Shown here: piece by piece, positions 1 through 8,149 of the stretch
How the letters are laid out: each line of letters begins with the position of its first letter
How positions within the stretch are numbered: position 1 is the first letter of the stretch
DNA from: Terracoccus sp. 273MFTsu3.1
GTDB taxonomy: Bacteria; Actinomycetota; Actinomycetes; Actinomycetales; Dermatophilaceae
Assembly: GCF_000383675.1 (NCBI RefSeq)
Contig: NZ_KB911822.1
Span: forward strand, 434,001 to 498,000
Direction of reading: 5' to 3'
DNA length: 64,000 nucleotides
The notes under the pieces: model-generated
What the model saw: the letters and a program-made list of their open reading frames with translations, nothing else
What the model was told of the DNA's origin: nothing
Databases searched by the model: none
Program-made: the position numbers and the translations under genes

Positions 1-207
1 CGGGTCGTAGACGGGCGGGTTGCGGTCGCTGTCGAGGAGGCTGTCGGCCAGCTCGTTCTCAGCGAGGCGCGAGACCTCGCGGAGGATGTCCTTGGCGGCG
101 TCGACGTCGACGTCGGCGTAGATCCCGGTGCCGAGGACGTCCTGACGGTTGAAGACCTCGAAGAGGTTGAACTCGAGGTCACGCACATTGCTCTTGTAGT
201 GGCCCAT
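1..207 (-). CDS. Acyl-CoA dehydrogenase, N-terminal fragment
   Basis: The reverse strand from 207 reads an open frame of 69 codons that runs off the window edge. It begins MGHYKSNVRDLEFNLFEVF, which I recognise as the start of the large actinobacterial acyl-CoA dehydrogenases (FadE-type flavoproteins that oxidise acyl-CoA to trans-2-enoyl-CoA in beta-oxidation). A GGAGGG ribosome-binding site lies just upstream of the ATG. Only the N-terminal helical part is visible, so the FAD-binding and catalytic glutamate regions cannot be checked. It is transcribed away from the tRNA and flagellar genes and appears unrelated to them. Confidence 0.8.
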   Translation of the reverse strand, partial: MGHYKSNVRDLEFNLFEVFNRQDVLGTGIYADVDVDAAKDILREVSRLAENELADSLLDSDRNPPVYDP

Positions 208-557
208 CCGGGGACCCTCCACGTTCTGTCGCTCGTCGTGCGTCCGCGCTGTCGTCGGCGGGCGCGCCAAGTTACTGGCCGGTCACTTCCATGATGCTAC
301 TCACGGGTAACGATCGCAAGGGGGAGAGGTCACGGTTCCGCCACGAGGGGCCCCGGGGCGTATGCCGTCCGGCCCGGCACGTGCGCCACGCACCCTCGCC
401 CGGGCGACCGGCAACTACCGGCTCGGCAACGAGCGCTGACGGCGGAGCCACCGGAGGTCGGCCGCGGCCCGGGCGCCGGCCGCACGGCATACGTGCTCGC
501 ACGGCATTCGTGCTCGGACGGCACACGTGCTCGGGCGCGGCAGGCCACCGGACAGCA
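208..557. other. Intergenic region without a convincing gene
   Basis: About 350 bases separate the acyl-CoA dehydrogenase start from the tRNA-Gly terminator. Open frames here have poor third-position GC and no family match I recognise. The region holds two copies of the GGCATAC/GTATGCC heptamer (360-366 and 486-492) and the 17-base tandem repeat described separately. Promoter elements for the acyl-CoA dehydrogenase are presumably near 215-300 but no clear box stands out. Confidence 0.5.
482..532. repeat. Three tandem 17-base imperfect repeats
   Basis: Three head-to-tail units (482-498, 499-515, 516-532) share the pattern G(C/G)ACGGCA(T/C)(A/T)CGTGCTC. The first contains the genome-wide heptamer GGCATAC and the other two are one-base variants of it. 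No reading frame explains the repeat. It lies between the tRNA-Gly terminator and the acyl-CoA dehydrogenase gene. Confidence 0.75.
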
Positions 558-588
558 GAAGGGCCCGGTCGCGGTGACCGGGCCCTTC
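558..588 (-). terminator. Hairpin terminator after tRNA-Gly(UCC)
   Basis: A perfect 13-base-pair stem with a five-base loop lies 7 bases past the tRNA 3' end on the minus strand. This is the typical U-poor terminator of high-GC actinobacteria. Confidence 0.8.
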
Positions 589-594
589 CGCATC

Positions 595-668
595 TGGAGC
601 AGGCGGCACGAATTGCACGTACGTCTTCCTTCTGGAAGAAGGCTGTTCTGCTACTGAACTACGCCTGC
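595..668 (-). tRNA. tRNA-Gly (anticodon UCC)
   Basis: The reverse strand folds as a tRNA. The acceptor stem GCAGGCG pairs with CGCCTGC, the D-arm is GTTC/GAAC, the anticodon loop CTTCCAG gives UCC, and the T-stem is GTACG/CGTGC. The 3' CCA is encoded. The first anticodon-stem pair is a G-A mismatch. It stands between the flagellar fliW operon and its own terminator and reads glycine GGA codons. Confidence 0.85.
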
Positions 669-737
669 GAGGCGTCGCCAACCGTAGCAACAGTCGGGGC
701 GCGTCGTCCAAACGACGCGCTCGGCGCGCCGTGGGCG

Positions 738-1097
738 TCAGCCGAGCGGTGCCCGGAGGTCCCAACCGTCGAGGATCGCCTGCACGGCACGACCGTCGGT
801 CTCGTTGACGAGCACCGGGGCGGCGAGGTTGACCGACGTGCCGCCCTGCCCAGGGGTCGCCACGACGAGGATCCGCGCAGGGTCACCGGGCTCGAGACCG
901 ATGCTCGCGCTCTCGCCCTCGACCGCGGGGGAGTAGGCCGGCGCGTAGAGCGCGGCCTCGAGGACGAAGAGCCGCACGTCGGGGTCGTCCGACGGGCAGA
1001 GGCTGAAGACGCCATCGGCCCCGTCGACGGCGTCGAGCTCGTAGACGGTGTGCGGGTCGAGGCCGGGCATGGGCTGCTCGAAGACGAGGGTGGTCAT
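738..1097 (-). CDS. fliW: Flagellar assembly factor FliW
   Basis: This 119-residue protein matches FliW, a small beta-barrel protein that binds flagellin and, when free, binds and inactivates the RNA-binding repressor CsrA. The central segment (LEPGDPARILVVATPG, then VNLAAPVLVN, then GRAVQAILDG) is the family's conserved core, and the length is close to the usual 140 residues. It is the last gene of the minus-strand flgN-flgK-flgL-fliW operon and overlaps flgL by 4 bases (ATGA), so it is probably translationally coupled. Its partner csrA lies at 27977 rather than next to it, unlike in Bacillus. The identification is firm from sequence and context. Confidence 0.93.
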   Translation of the reverse strand: MTTLVFEQPMPGLDPHTVYELDAVDGADGVFSLCPSDDPDVRLFVLEAALYAPAYSPAVEGESASIGLEPGDPARILVVATPGQGGTSVNLAAPVLVNETDGRAVQAILDGWDLRAPLG

Positions 1098-1975
1098 CGC
1101 AGGAACTCCGTGAGGCTGGGCTGGAGGACCTTCGCCGTGACGGCGAGGGCCGCTTGGTAGGCGGTCTGCTGGAGCTGGAGGTCGAGCACGGCCTGGCCGA
1201 GGTCGACGTCCTCGAGGGCGGTGCGACGGGAGGTGAGCGACGTCGTGGCCTCCGTCGTCGCCTGCGCGGCACGCTGGAGCTGGGTCAGCCGGCTCCCGAC
1301 GTCGGAGCGGGCCGCGACGACGGTGGTCATCGCGCCGTCGAGGGCGGCGAGTCGAGGGGTCGGGTCGACCCCCGCGCGGAGGTCGGCGGCGATGGCGTCG
1401 AGGACGCTGAAGGCGGACATGGAGCCACTCCCGAAGGCGGTGCGGCCGTCGGTGTCGACGGCGACGGTCTCGTCGGGGCCGATGCGGCGGGTGACGGTCC
1501 CCGAAGCCCCGTTGTAGGTGGGTGGGGTGCCGTCGGTGAACGCCGACGGGGCGTCGGACGTGCCGGCGAAGACGCTACGACCGAGGTAGCGGGTGTTGGC
1601 CGCTCCCACGAGGTCGTGCCGCAGCCCGTCGACGACGGCCGCGAGCGCGTCGCGAGCCGCTTGGGTGAGCGAGCCGTTCCCGCCCTGGACGGCGGCGTCC
1701 CGGGCCTGCTGGAGCAGACCGGTCGCGCCGGCGAGGGCCGAGTCGATGGTCGAGAGCCAGCCGGTGCCGTCGTCGATGTTGCGCTGGTACTGGCCGCGGG
1801 CGGCGAGCTCGGCGCGGACCCGGAGGGCCTCGCCCGTGCCGACCGGATCGTCGGAGGGACGCGAGATGCGGGCGCCGGAGGTGGCGGTCGCCTGCGCGGA
1901 GGCCAGGCGCGACTGCCGGTCGCCGAGCGCACGCTGCGCGGCGAGGGACATCGACTGGTCGGTCACTCGGAGCAT
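1094..1975 (-). CDS. flgL: Flagellar hook-filament junction protein FlgL (HAP3)
   Basis: The 293-residue protein is a flagellin-like junction protein that sits with FlgK between hook and filament. The N-terminal half has the flagellin-type D0/D1 helix pattern (MLRVTDQSMSLAAQRALGDR, then SRPSDDPVGTGEALRVRAEL). The C-terminus (DLGQAVLDLQLQQTAYQAAL) is the matching coiled-coil strand. Length is typical for FlgL. It starts 3 bases after the flgK stop and overlaps fliW. It is exported unfolded by the type III apparatus encoded further right in the window. Confidence 0.95.
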   Translation of the reverse strand: MLRVTDQSMSLAAQRALGDRQSRLASAQATATSGARISRPSDDPVGTGEALRVRAELAARGQYQRNIDDGTGWLSTIDSALAGATGLLQQARDAAVQGGNGSLTQAARDALAAVVDGLRHDLVGAANTRYLGRSVFAGTSDAPSAFTDGTPPTYNGASGTVTRRIGPDETVAVDTDGRTAFGSGSMSAFSVLDAIAADLRAGVDPTPRLAALDGAMTTVVAARSDVGSRLTQLQRAAQATTEATTSLTSRRTALEDVDLGQAVLDLQLQQTAYQAALAVTAKVLQPSLTEFLR

Positions 1976-1978
1976 GGG

Positions 1979-3403
1979 TCAGCGCCCTACCATTCCGGTG
2001 CGGTTGATGAGGGTGTCGAGGGCTTCGTCGACGGCCGTGAGGACGCGCGCCGCGGCCTGGTAGGCGTGCTGGGCTGCCATGAGGTTGACGCTCTCCTCGT
2101 CGAGGCTGACCGACGCCCCGGACAGCTGTGCCTGCCGGGCGTTCGCCGCCGCACTGCCGGCGATGGCGGACTGCTGGCCGGCGGCACGCGCCGCGCCGCC
2201 GGTCGTCGTGACGAACGCGGCCCAGCGCGCGTCGGCCGATCCGGGACCGGCAGCGAGCCGGGCGATGGCGTCGGCGGTGGAGCCGTCGAAGGCCCCGGCG
2301 CCGACGGCGCCGGTCGCGATGCCGCCGGCTCCGGTCGGCACGACGGTGAGGCCACGGGCCGGGGGCTGCGAGGGGTCGAGGCGGAAGAAGTCGAGACCGG
2401 TGGCGCCGGTCGTGGTCTGGCCGGCCCGGTGGACGGTGTTGACCGTCGTGGCGAGGGTGAGCGCGACGTCGTCGTAGGACGCGGCGGCCTCGGCGATGGG
2501 CCCGCCGGTGCCTCCGGCAGCGGTCGGGGCGAGGACCGAGAGCACGCCGGCGATGGCGCCGCCCTCGAGCCCGACCTCGAGGCCGGGTCGGTCGGCCCAC
2601 TCGAGCCGGGTCGGGGAGGTGGCCGCATCCGCCATCGTCGTGGCTCCCGAGAGCGCGAGCGAGCGAGCGGTGTCGCCTCGCACGAGGGCGTTGCCGCCGA
2701 GGTAGACGGTCACCGTGCCGTCGGCCTCGTCCTTGACGGAGGCCCCGGCGAGCGACGCGATCGTCTCGGTCAGGCGGGCGCGGCTGTCGATGAGCTCGTT
2801 GGCCGAGCCGCCCCGGGCGAGGGTCGAGCGGATGTCCTGGTTGAGGGCCGCGACCTGCGCCGCGGCGTCGTTGACCGAGGCGACCATGCGTCGCGCGTCG
2901 GTGGAGGTGTCGTCCCACTGGGTCTCGAGGGCGGCCCGGCCGCTCGACAGCATCGACGCCACGGAGCTCGCGGCGTGCAGCAGCGCACTTGCCGGGCCCG
3001 GCTCGCCGGGATGGTTGGCCACGTCGTGCCACGCCGACCAGAACGCCGCGAGACGCGACGAGAGCCCGTCGTCTCCGGGCTCGTCGAGCGTCGCCTCGAT
3101 GCGGTCGTATGCCGCCGTGCGCGCCGCCGTGTAGCCGGCCGACGCGGCCGTGGTCCGCACCGACGCGTCGAGCAGGGCGTCGCCGAGGCGGGCGATGCGG
3201 TCGACCGAGACGCCCTGGCCGACCTGCGCTCCGGTGACACCGAGGCCGGTGGGCCCCGGAGCCCCGATCGCGGACTGCTCGATGCGCTGGCGGGTGTAGC
3301 CGTCGGTGCCGACGTTGGCGACGTTGTGACCTGCGAGATCCATCGCCTGCTGCGCCGCGGACAGGCCGCGGTAGGCCGTGCCGAGAGGGCCGAAGGTGCT
3401 CAT
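1979..3403 (-). CDS. flgK: Flagellar hook-associated protein FlgK (HAP1)
   Basis: The 474-residue protein is the first hook-filament junction protein. The N-terminus carries the rod/hook family signature (YRGLSAAQQAMDLAGHNVANV, with ANV followed by GTDGYTRQR). The C-terminus ends in the paired motif LDEESVNLMAAQHAYQAAAR followed by a terminal helix with LI..TG. These are the axial-protein D0 helices. It lies between flgN, whose product is its export chaperone in other bacteria, and flgL. The distance to flgL (3 bases) implies one transcript. Confidence 0.95.
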   Translation of the reverse strand: MSTFGPLGTAYRGLSAAQQAMDLAGHNVANVGTDGYTRQRIEQSAIGAPGPTGLGVTGAQVGQGVSVDRIARLGDALLDASVRTTAASAGYTAARTAAYDRIEATLDEPGDDGLSSRLAAFWSAWHDVANHPGEPGPASALLHAASSVASMLSSGRAALETQWDDTSTDARRMVASVNDAAAQVAALNQDIRSTLARGGSANELIDSRARLTETIASLAGASVKDEADGTVTVYLGGNALVRGDTARSLALSGATTMADAATSPTRLEWADRPGLEVGLEGGAIAGVLSVLAPTAAGGTGGPIAEAAASYDDVALTLATTVNTVHRAGQTTTGATGLDFFRLDPSQPPARGLTVVPTGAGGIATGAVGAGAFDGSTADAIARLAAGPGSADARWAAFVTTTGGAARAAGQQSAIAGSAAANARQAQLSGASVSLDEESVNLMAAQHAYQAAARVLTAVDEALDTLINRTGMVGR

Positions 3404-3417
3404 CAGGACCCTTCCGG

Positions 3418-3957
3418 TCAGAGGCTGCGGTCGAAGAGATGGGCGTCGTCCGTCGCCGCCGGTCGGCCCTGGGCGTCGTACGTCGAGGCAGGGGACTCGG
3501 TCGTGGCGAGCGTCTCCTGCGTGGACCGTGCTGCCGCCCGGAGGAACTGGGCGTTGGCGTCGCGCAGCTGCCGGATGACGGCCGTCTGGTCGGTCATGGC
3601 GGCCAGGTGGGCCGCGAGGATCTCGCCCCAGACGGTGTCGCCGGCGCCCTCCGCGAGGTCACGCAGCGTCGCGTCGTCGGACAGCCCCCACTCGTGCGCG
3701 ACCGTGGCCGCGGCGGCGGCGCGCTCGAGCCCGGCGACCTGCAGCCGCTCGAGCACCTGCTCGACCTCGCGGGTCGCGTGGGAGACCCAGCGCGTCCGGC
3801 CCGCGGTCAGGAGCAGCTGCTCCTCCTCGAGCTTGAAGGTCAACAGGTCGAGCAGCTCGCGCTCGTACCAGAGGCGGGCCGACAGGTCCGAGACCGTCGT
3901 GCCGGGAGCACCATCCCCCGCTCGCCCCGCTCCACCATCCACTCGTACTTCCCCCAT
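3418..3957 (-). CDS. flgN: FlgN-family export chaperone for hook-associated proteins
   Basis: The 179-residue, mostly helical protein matches the FlgN family of type III export chaperones for FlgK and FlgL. The recognisable part is residues about 25-115: LWYERELLDLLTFKLEEEQL, typical of the FlgN helix 1, followed by long amphipathic helices. The first 20 residues are Gly/Asp-rich and unlike the family, and the ribosome-binding site before the ATG at 3957 is weak. A GTG five codons later is a possible alternative start. It is the first gene of the minus-strand operon, preceded by a sigma-28-type promoter. Confidence 0.85.
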   Translation of the reverse strand: MGEVRVDGGAGRAGDGAPGTTVSDLSARLWYERELLDLLTFKLEEEQLLLTAGRTRWVSHATREVEQVLERLQVAGLERAAAAATVAHEWGLSDDATLRDLAEGAGDTVWGEILAAHLAAMTDQTAVIRQLRDANAQFLRAAARSTQETLATTESPASTYDAQGRPAATDDAHLFDRSL

Positions 3958-4001
3958 CCAGAGACGTCACGCACCGGCGCGGACCGCACCGTCAGTCTCC
4001 A

Positions 4002-4028
4002 CTATCGGCAGCGGCGGGTGGCCGTTAA
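4002..4028 (-). promoter_or_regulatory. Sigma-28-type flagellar promoter for flgN-flgK-flgL-fliW
   Basis: On the minus strand TTAA, 15 bases, then GCCGATAG lies 45 bases upstream of the flgN start. This matches the FliA/sigma-28 consensus (TAAA-N15-GCCGATAA) and four other sites in this locus. Confidence 0.88.
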
Positions 4029-4101
4029 GCCGCGAGTGCGTCGACGGCTCGCGCCCGAGGACGGTGCCGAGGACGGTGCCGAGACGGCATACGGCCCGCT
4101 C

Positions 4102-4128
4102 TAACGCGTCCGGAGGGCCTGCCGATAA
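4102..4128 (+). promoter_or_regulatory. Sigma-28-type flagellar promoter for fliC
   Basis: TAAC, 15 bases, then GCCGATAA lies 64 bases upstream of the fliC start. It is the best match to the sigma-28 consensus in the window, as expected for flagellin. It diverges from the flgN promoter. Confidence 0.92.
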
Positions 4129-4192
4129 GGGCTGCTGAGGGCCCACGGACGGGCCCCGGCACGACCCCCACCCATTTCATGGAGGAACGACG

Positions 4193-5038
4193 ATGGCTCT
4201 GACCGTCAACACCAACCTTTCGGCCATGCAGGCCTACCAGAACCTCAGCCGCACCTCGGCGAGCATGGCCAACTCGATGGCCAAGCTCTCGAGCGGTCTG
4301 CGCATCAACACCGCCGCCGACGACGCTGCTGGTCTCACCGTCTCCGAGGGTCTGCGGTCGCAGGTCAACGGCTACGGCGTCGCCGCCCGCAACGCCCAGG
4401 ACGGCATCAACATGGTCCAGACCGCCGACGGCGCGCTGGGCGAGGTCCACTCGATCCTGCAGCGCATGCGCGACCTCGCGGTGCAGGGTGCCAACGACAC
4501 GAACAACACCGCCTCGCGCACCGCGATCACCAAGGAGGCCGGTGACCTGTCGCGCGAGCTCTACCGCATCACCAACGGCACCAACTTCAACAGCATCGAC
4601 CTGCTCAAGGGCGGCTCGAAGTCCTTCCAGGTCGGCGCCGGCGGCACGACCAACGACGTCATCTCCGTCGCGCTCGCCGACGTGGGCACCTCGACGGGCA
4701 CGCTGATGTCGGCCGACGGCACGGCCGCCGGTGCGGGCTTCGACGTCACGACGAACGCTGCGTCGCAGACGACGATCGCGGCGATCGACACCGCGATCAC
4801 GGCCGTCTCGGGCAACCGGGCCGACCTCGGTGCCGCGCAGAACCGCCTCAACCACGCGATGAACATCGCCAACGTCTCGGCGCAGAACCTCGCGGCGTCG
4901 CAGTCGCACATCACCGACACCGACATGGCGCAGGAGATGGTCAACTACACGAAGGCCAACATCCTCTCGCAGGCCGGCACGGCGATGCTCGCCCAGGCCA
5001 ACCAGTCCGGCCAGGGCATCCTCAAGCTGCTCGGCTGA
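4193..5038 (+). CDS. fliC: Flagellin
   Basis: The 281-residue protein is flagellin, the filament subunit. The conserved N-terminal D0/D1 region (residues 5-140: NTNLSAMQAYQNLSRT, LSSGLRINTAADDAAGL, MVQTADGALGEVHSILQRMR) and C-terminal D1/D0 region (residues about 215-281, ending QANQSGQGILKLLG) are intact. Only about 60 variable residues lie between them, so this is a short flagellin with almost no surface D2/D3 domain. A strong GGAGGAA ribosome-binding site precedes the ATG. It has its own sigma-28-type promoter and a downstream hairpin, so it can be transcribed to high level separately from fliD. It is probably the target of CsrA/FliW control, as in Bacillus. Confidence 0.97.
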   Translation: MALTVNTNLSAMQAYQNLSRTSASMANSMAKLSSGLRINTAADDAAGLTVSEGLRSQVNGYGVAARNAQDGINMVQTADGALGEVHSILQRMRDLAVQGANDTNNTASRTAITKEAGDLSRELYRITNGTNFNSIDLLKGGSKSFQVGAGGTTNDVISVALADVGTSTGTLMSADGTAAGAGFDVTTNAASQTTIAAIDTAITAVSGNRADLGAAQNRLNHAMNIANVSAQNLAASQSHITDTDMAQEMVNYTKANILSQAGTAMLAQANQSGQGILKLLG

Positions 5039-5060
5039 CAGGCCCGGGGGGCCAGCTGAC

Positions 5061-5089
5061 GGCGGCCGGGGAACCCGACCCCGGCCGCC
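5061..5089 (+). terminator. Hairpin terminator after fliC
   Basis: An 11-base-pair GC stem with a 7-base loop starts 23 bases after the fliC stop. It probably attenuates read-through into fliD, which has no sigma-28 box of its own. Confidence 0.75.
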
Positions 5090-5161
5090 ATCGGCACCCC
5101 GCGGCGCACGACCACGCGCCCGCCCGACGGGCGCCGCGCGCAGCACCCAAGGAGGACCCTC

Positions 5162-6574
5162 GTGGCCGTCTCGGTCAACGGGCTCGGAAGCGGGCTCGAC
5201 ATCACCTCGATCGTCAACTCGCTCATGGCCGTCGAGGCGCTGCCGCAGCAGCAGCTCAAGCAGGCCCAGTCCCAGCAGGAGACCCTCATGGGCGTCCTGC
5301 GGACCCTCAACACGAAGACTGCCGCGCTGGCCACGCTCGCCACGAAAGCGGCCGCACCGGGCGGGCTCGACCTCTTCACGGCGACGACGAGCACCGGCGG
5401 TCTGACGGCCTCCGCGGGAGCGAGCGCGACCGCCGGCACCTTCGACCTCACCGTGACCCAGCTGGCACGCACCCAGGTCGCCGTCAGCGCACCGCTCGCC
5501 GCCTGGCCCACGGACCCCGGTGGCGCACCCGTGCCCCTGACCTTCCTCGACGCCTCCGGGGCGGCGACCGAGGTGACACCGGCGAGCACGTCGATCGACG
5601 ACGTCGTCGCCGCCGTCAACGCCTCCGGCGGCCCCGCGAAGGCTCTCAAGGTCAGTGCAGGCACCGACGCGGGAGGCGCGCCCCTCTACCGGCTCCAGCT
5701 CACCGCGACGCGCTCGGGCGCGAGCGGTGCCTTCAGCGTCCACGAGGGCACGGCGGCCCAGGTGAGCAGCGGCACGGCAACCGACCTCATGAGCCGCCCG
5801 GGTTCCGCCGTCGTCTCGCCCGCCCAGGACGCCAAGGCGCTCCTGTATGCCGGTACGGCGGCCGAGCAGGTCGTCACCTCGGCCACGAACACCTTCACCG
5901 GCATCGTCCCCGGCGTCGCCGTGACCGCGACCGCCGCTGCGGTCGGGGTGGCGAGCACCGTCACCGTCTCCGGCGACACGGCCGGCATCGCCAAGCAGGC
6001 CGGCGACCTCGTCTCCGCCGTCAACGACGTGCTCGGCGCCATCTCCGACAACGCCAGGGTGACGACGACGGCAGGCTCCGGCGGGGGCGTGTCCGCAGCC
6101 CGAGGCGGCCTGCTGACCGGCGACTCCACCATCCGCCGCATCGCCGCCGCCGTCACGGACGCGGCGTACCGGCCGACGAGCGACGGTCGCTCGCCGTCAC
6201 AGATCGGCCTCGTGATTCAACGCGACGGCAGCATCACCTTCGACAAGGACGTGCTCACCGCGGCGCTGAGCGCCGACGCCGACGCCACGCGGGCGGCCCT
6301 GTCGGAGATCGCGGGTCGCGTGGCCGCCGCGGCCAAGGACGCGTCCGCTCCCGTCAGCGGGTCCCTCTCCCAGCTCATCGCCGGCCGCCAGTCGGTCTCC
6401 GACGACCTCGGCACGCGGATCGCCACGTGGGACCAGCGCCTCGCCGACCGGCGTACGGCCCTGCTCGCGATCTACAACGCCATGGACACCGCGCTGGGCA
6501 CCCTCAAGTCGCAGCAGTCCTGGCTCACGAGCCAGATCGCCGGCCTCCCGAGCTTCTCGCAGAACTCCAAGTAA
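5162..6574 (+). CDS. fliD: Flagellar filament cap protein FliD (HAP2)
   Basis: The 470-residue protein caps the growing filament and folds exported flagellin. The N-terminus (GLGSGLDITSIVNSLMAVE) is the diagnostic FliD signature, and the C-terminal FliD_C region (residues about 230-460) ends in a coiled coil. The start is GTG at 5162 after GGAGG. It lies 123 bases after fliC and 11 bases before fliS. No separate promoter box is visible, so it is probably expressed by read-through past the fliC hairpin. Confidence 0.95.
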   Translation: MAVSVNGLGSGLDITSIVNSLMAVEALPQQQLKQAQSQQETLMGVLRTLNTKTAALATLATKAAAPGGLDLFTATTSTGGLTASAGASATAGTFDLTVTQLARTQVAVSAPLAAWPTDPGGAPVPLTFLDASGAATEVTPASTSIDDVVAAVNASGGPAKALKVSAGTDAGGAPLYRLQLTATRSGASGAFSVHEGTAAQVSSGTATDLMSRPGSAVVSPAQDAKALLYAGTAAEQVVTSATNTFTGIVPGVAVTATAAAVGVASTVTVSGDTAGIAKQAGDLVSAVNDVLGAISDNARVTTTAGSGGGVSAARGGLLTGDSTIRRIAAAVTDAAYRPTSDGRSPSQIGLVIQRDGSITFDKDVLTAALSADADATRAALSEIAGRVAAAAKDASAPVSGSLSQLIAGRQSVSDDLGTRIATWDQRLADRRTALLAIYNAMDTALGTLKSQQSWLTSQIAGLPSFSQNSK

Positions 6575-6585
6575 GGACACGACGC

Positions 6586-7002
6586 GTGACCAGTGCAGCC
6601 AACGCGCGCCAGCAGTACGCCCGGGACGCGATCCTCTCCGCGAGCCCCGCCCGACTGCTGACGATGCTCTACGACCGCCTCCTGCTCGACCTGCGCCGCG
6701 CCGAGGCAGCCCAGGAGGTCACCGACTGGCAGACGGCGAACGAGCAGCTGCTCCACGCGCAGGACATCGTCGCCGAGCTGTCGGCGACGCTCCGCCCGGA
6801 CGTCTGGGACGGGGCAGACGGCCTGCGCGGCCTCTACGAGTACGTCCGGATGGCGCTCGTCAACGCCAACATCCACCGCGACGTCGCGCGCACCCGGGAG
6901 GCCATCGCGCTGCTCACCCCCCTCCAGGAAGCGTGGCACGCGGCCGCTCTCCTCGACGCGCCTGTCGCCGGCTCCGCACAGGCGGGCTACGCCGTTGGCT
7001 GA
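6586..7002 (+). CDS. fliS: Flagellin export chaperone FliS
   Basis: The 138-residue helical protein matches FliS, which binds the C-terminus of flagellin and keeps it unpolymerised before export. The family start (ANARQQYARDAILSASPARL, then LTMLYDRLLLDLRRAE) is clear. The GTG at 6586 is chosen because homologous sequence starts immediately after it; a longer frame upstream would overlap fliD. The stop overlaps the next small gene by 8 bases. Confidence 0.93.
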   Translation: MTSAANARQQYARDAILSASPARLLTMLYDRLLLDLRRAEAAQEVTDWQTANEQLLHAQDIVAELSATLRPDVWDGADGLRGLYEYVRMALVNANIHRDVARTREAIALLTPLQEAWHAAALLDAPVAGSAQAGYAVG

Positions 7003-7312
7003 CCGGTGGGACACCGTGCTCGACCGGCTCGAGGCGGACCTCGCGGCCGTCGAGCGTGGGCTGGGGGAGTCGCACCCGCCCACCGAGGCTGCCGTCATGG
7101 CGGCCCAGCTCGGCACCTGGGTCCCGCCCCGTGGCCTCGGGCCGCTCCCCGACCACCTCATCGACCGGGCCCGCGCCCTCGCCGCGACCCAGGCGCGTGT
7201 CGCCGAGCGCGTCGACGCGCTGCGCATCACCGTGGGGCACCACCTCACCGCCCTGCGGGCGCTCCCGTCGACGCCGCCGCAGGCACCGAGGTTCGTCGAC
7301 GTCGAGGGCTAA
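6995..7312 (+). CDS. Small FliT-position protein of unknown function
   Basis: A 105-residue acidic, mostly helical protein begins at TTG 6995, overlapping the fliS stop. It occupies the place where many flagellar operons carry fliT, the chaperone for FliD. The helical N-terminus (WDTVLDRLEADLAAVERGL) and the second helix (RARALAATQARVAERVDAL) fit that idea, but I see no sequence signature that proves it. Third-position GC is high and the coupling to fliS is tight, so I am confident that it is a gene. A sigma-28-type promoter for flgB overlaps its last codon. Confidence 0.6.
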   Translation: MADRWDTVLDRLEADLAAVERGLGESHPPTEAAVMAAQLGTWVPPRGLGPLPDHLIDRARALAATQARVAERVDALRITVGHHLTALRALPSTPPQAPRFVDVEG

Positions 7313-7336
7313 CGCCTCCGACACACCTGCCGATAG
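7310..7336 (+). promoter_or_regulatory. Sigma-28-type promoter for the flgB basal-body operon
   Basis: TAAC, 15 bases, then GCCGATAG ends 76 bases upstream of flgB. Its first bases overlap the stop codon of the preceding gene. It is the third copy of the locus-wide motif. Confidence 0.88.
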
Positions 7337-7412
7337 TCCCCGTCGAGCACGGATTGCTCGCCGCGTCAGGCCAGGGATCGGCCACCCACCTTGCGAGTCC
7401 TGCAGGAGAAGT

Positions 7413-7754
7413 GTGCTCGATTCCGTGACGTCCGCCGCGCTCACCAGTGCCCTCGACGGTCTTTCCCGTCGGCAGCGCGCCATCGCGGACAACATCGCCA
7501 ACGTCAACACGCCCGGCTACCACGCCCAGCGGGTCCAGTTCGAGGAGGCGCTCGCCGCCTCGGTGCAGGACGGTGACGGGCGCGCCACGGCGACGACCTC
7601 CCTGTCCGCCGAGCCGACCCGGACCAACGGCAACAACGTCAACCTCGACACGGAGACGATGTCGAACATCGACACGGTGCTGCGGTTCCAGTTCGCGACG
7701 CAGGCCCTCAACGCGCAGTTCACCGGCCTGCGCTCGGCCTTGAGGACGAGCTGA
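7413..7754 (+). CDS. flgB: Flagellar proximal rod protein FlgB
   Basis: The 113-residue protein is a proximal rod subunit. The rod-family motif is present near the N-terminus (LSRRQRAIADNIANVNTPGY, about residues 15-34), as is the C-terminal helix (FQFATQALNAQFTGLRSAL). GTG at 7413 follows AGGAG and gives the family's normal start. It is first in a run of overlapping genes (flgB-flgC-fliE-fliF-fliG-fliH-fliI-fliJ) that builds the rod, MS-ring and export ATPase complex. Confidence 0.94.
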   Translation: MLDSVTSAALTSALDGLSRRQRAIADNIANVNTPGYHAQRVQFEEALAASVQDGDGRATATTSLSAEPTRTNGNNVNLDTETMSNIDTVLRFQFATQALNAQFTGLRSALRTS

Positions 7755-8149
7755 TGACCTTCGACGCGATCGGGATCGCCGGGACGTCCCTCACGGTGCA
7801 CCGCAAGTGGCTCGACGCCATCGCCGACAACCTCGCCAACGCCAACACGGCCGCGCCGACGAGCGGGCCCGCGTTCCGGGCTCGCTACATCGAGGCGCAG
7901 GCCGGCCCGGGCACGTCCGGCGTCTACGTCGCCGGTGTCCGCGAGGGCGACGCGGCGGGCCGGCTCGTCTTCGAGCCGGACAACCCGCTCGCCGACGCGG
8001 AGGGCTACGTGCGCTACCCCGACATCGACCTCAGCGAGCAGATGGGGTCGCTCATCATGGCCCAGCGCGGCTACCAGGCGAACGCGCAGGTCGTCGACCG
8101 GGCGCGCACGATGTACGAGTCCGCGCTCCAGATCGGCAGGTCCTCGTGA
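7754..8149 (+). CDS. flgC: Flagellar proximal rod protein FlgC
   Basis: The 131-residue rod subunit shows the N-terminal axial motif (HRKWLDAIADNLANANT) and the C-terminal family motif (SEQMGSLIMAQRGYQANAQV). Its length matches FlgC. Its ATG overlaps the last base of flgB's stop codon and its end overlaps fliE by 4 bases, showing translational coupling. Confidence 0.95.
   Translation: MTFDAIGIAGTSLTVHRKWLDAIADNLANANTAAPTSGPAFRARYIEAQAGPGTSGVYVAGVREGDAAGRLVFEPDNPLADAEGYVRYPDIDLSEQMGSLIMAQRGYQANAQVVDRARTMYESALQIGRSS

Noticed and set aside
1154-4138. A 994-codon plus-strand open frame across flgL, flgK and flgN
   Set aside because: It is the antisense of three clear flagellar genes in a GC-rich genome where such frames are common, and its protein is Arg/Gly-rich with no family features.
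4181-4189. GAGGAACGA sequence in front of fliC, equal to the loop of the tRNA-Ser hairpins
   Set aside because: Here it is simply the ribosome-binding site and is not flanked by a paired stem.
4025-5743. A 572-codon minus-strand frame over fliC and the start of fliD
   Set aside because: It is antisense to flagellin and FliD, both unmistakable, and its composition is that of a shadow frame.
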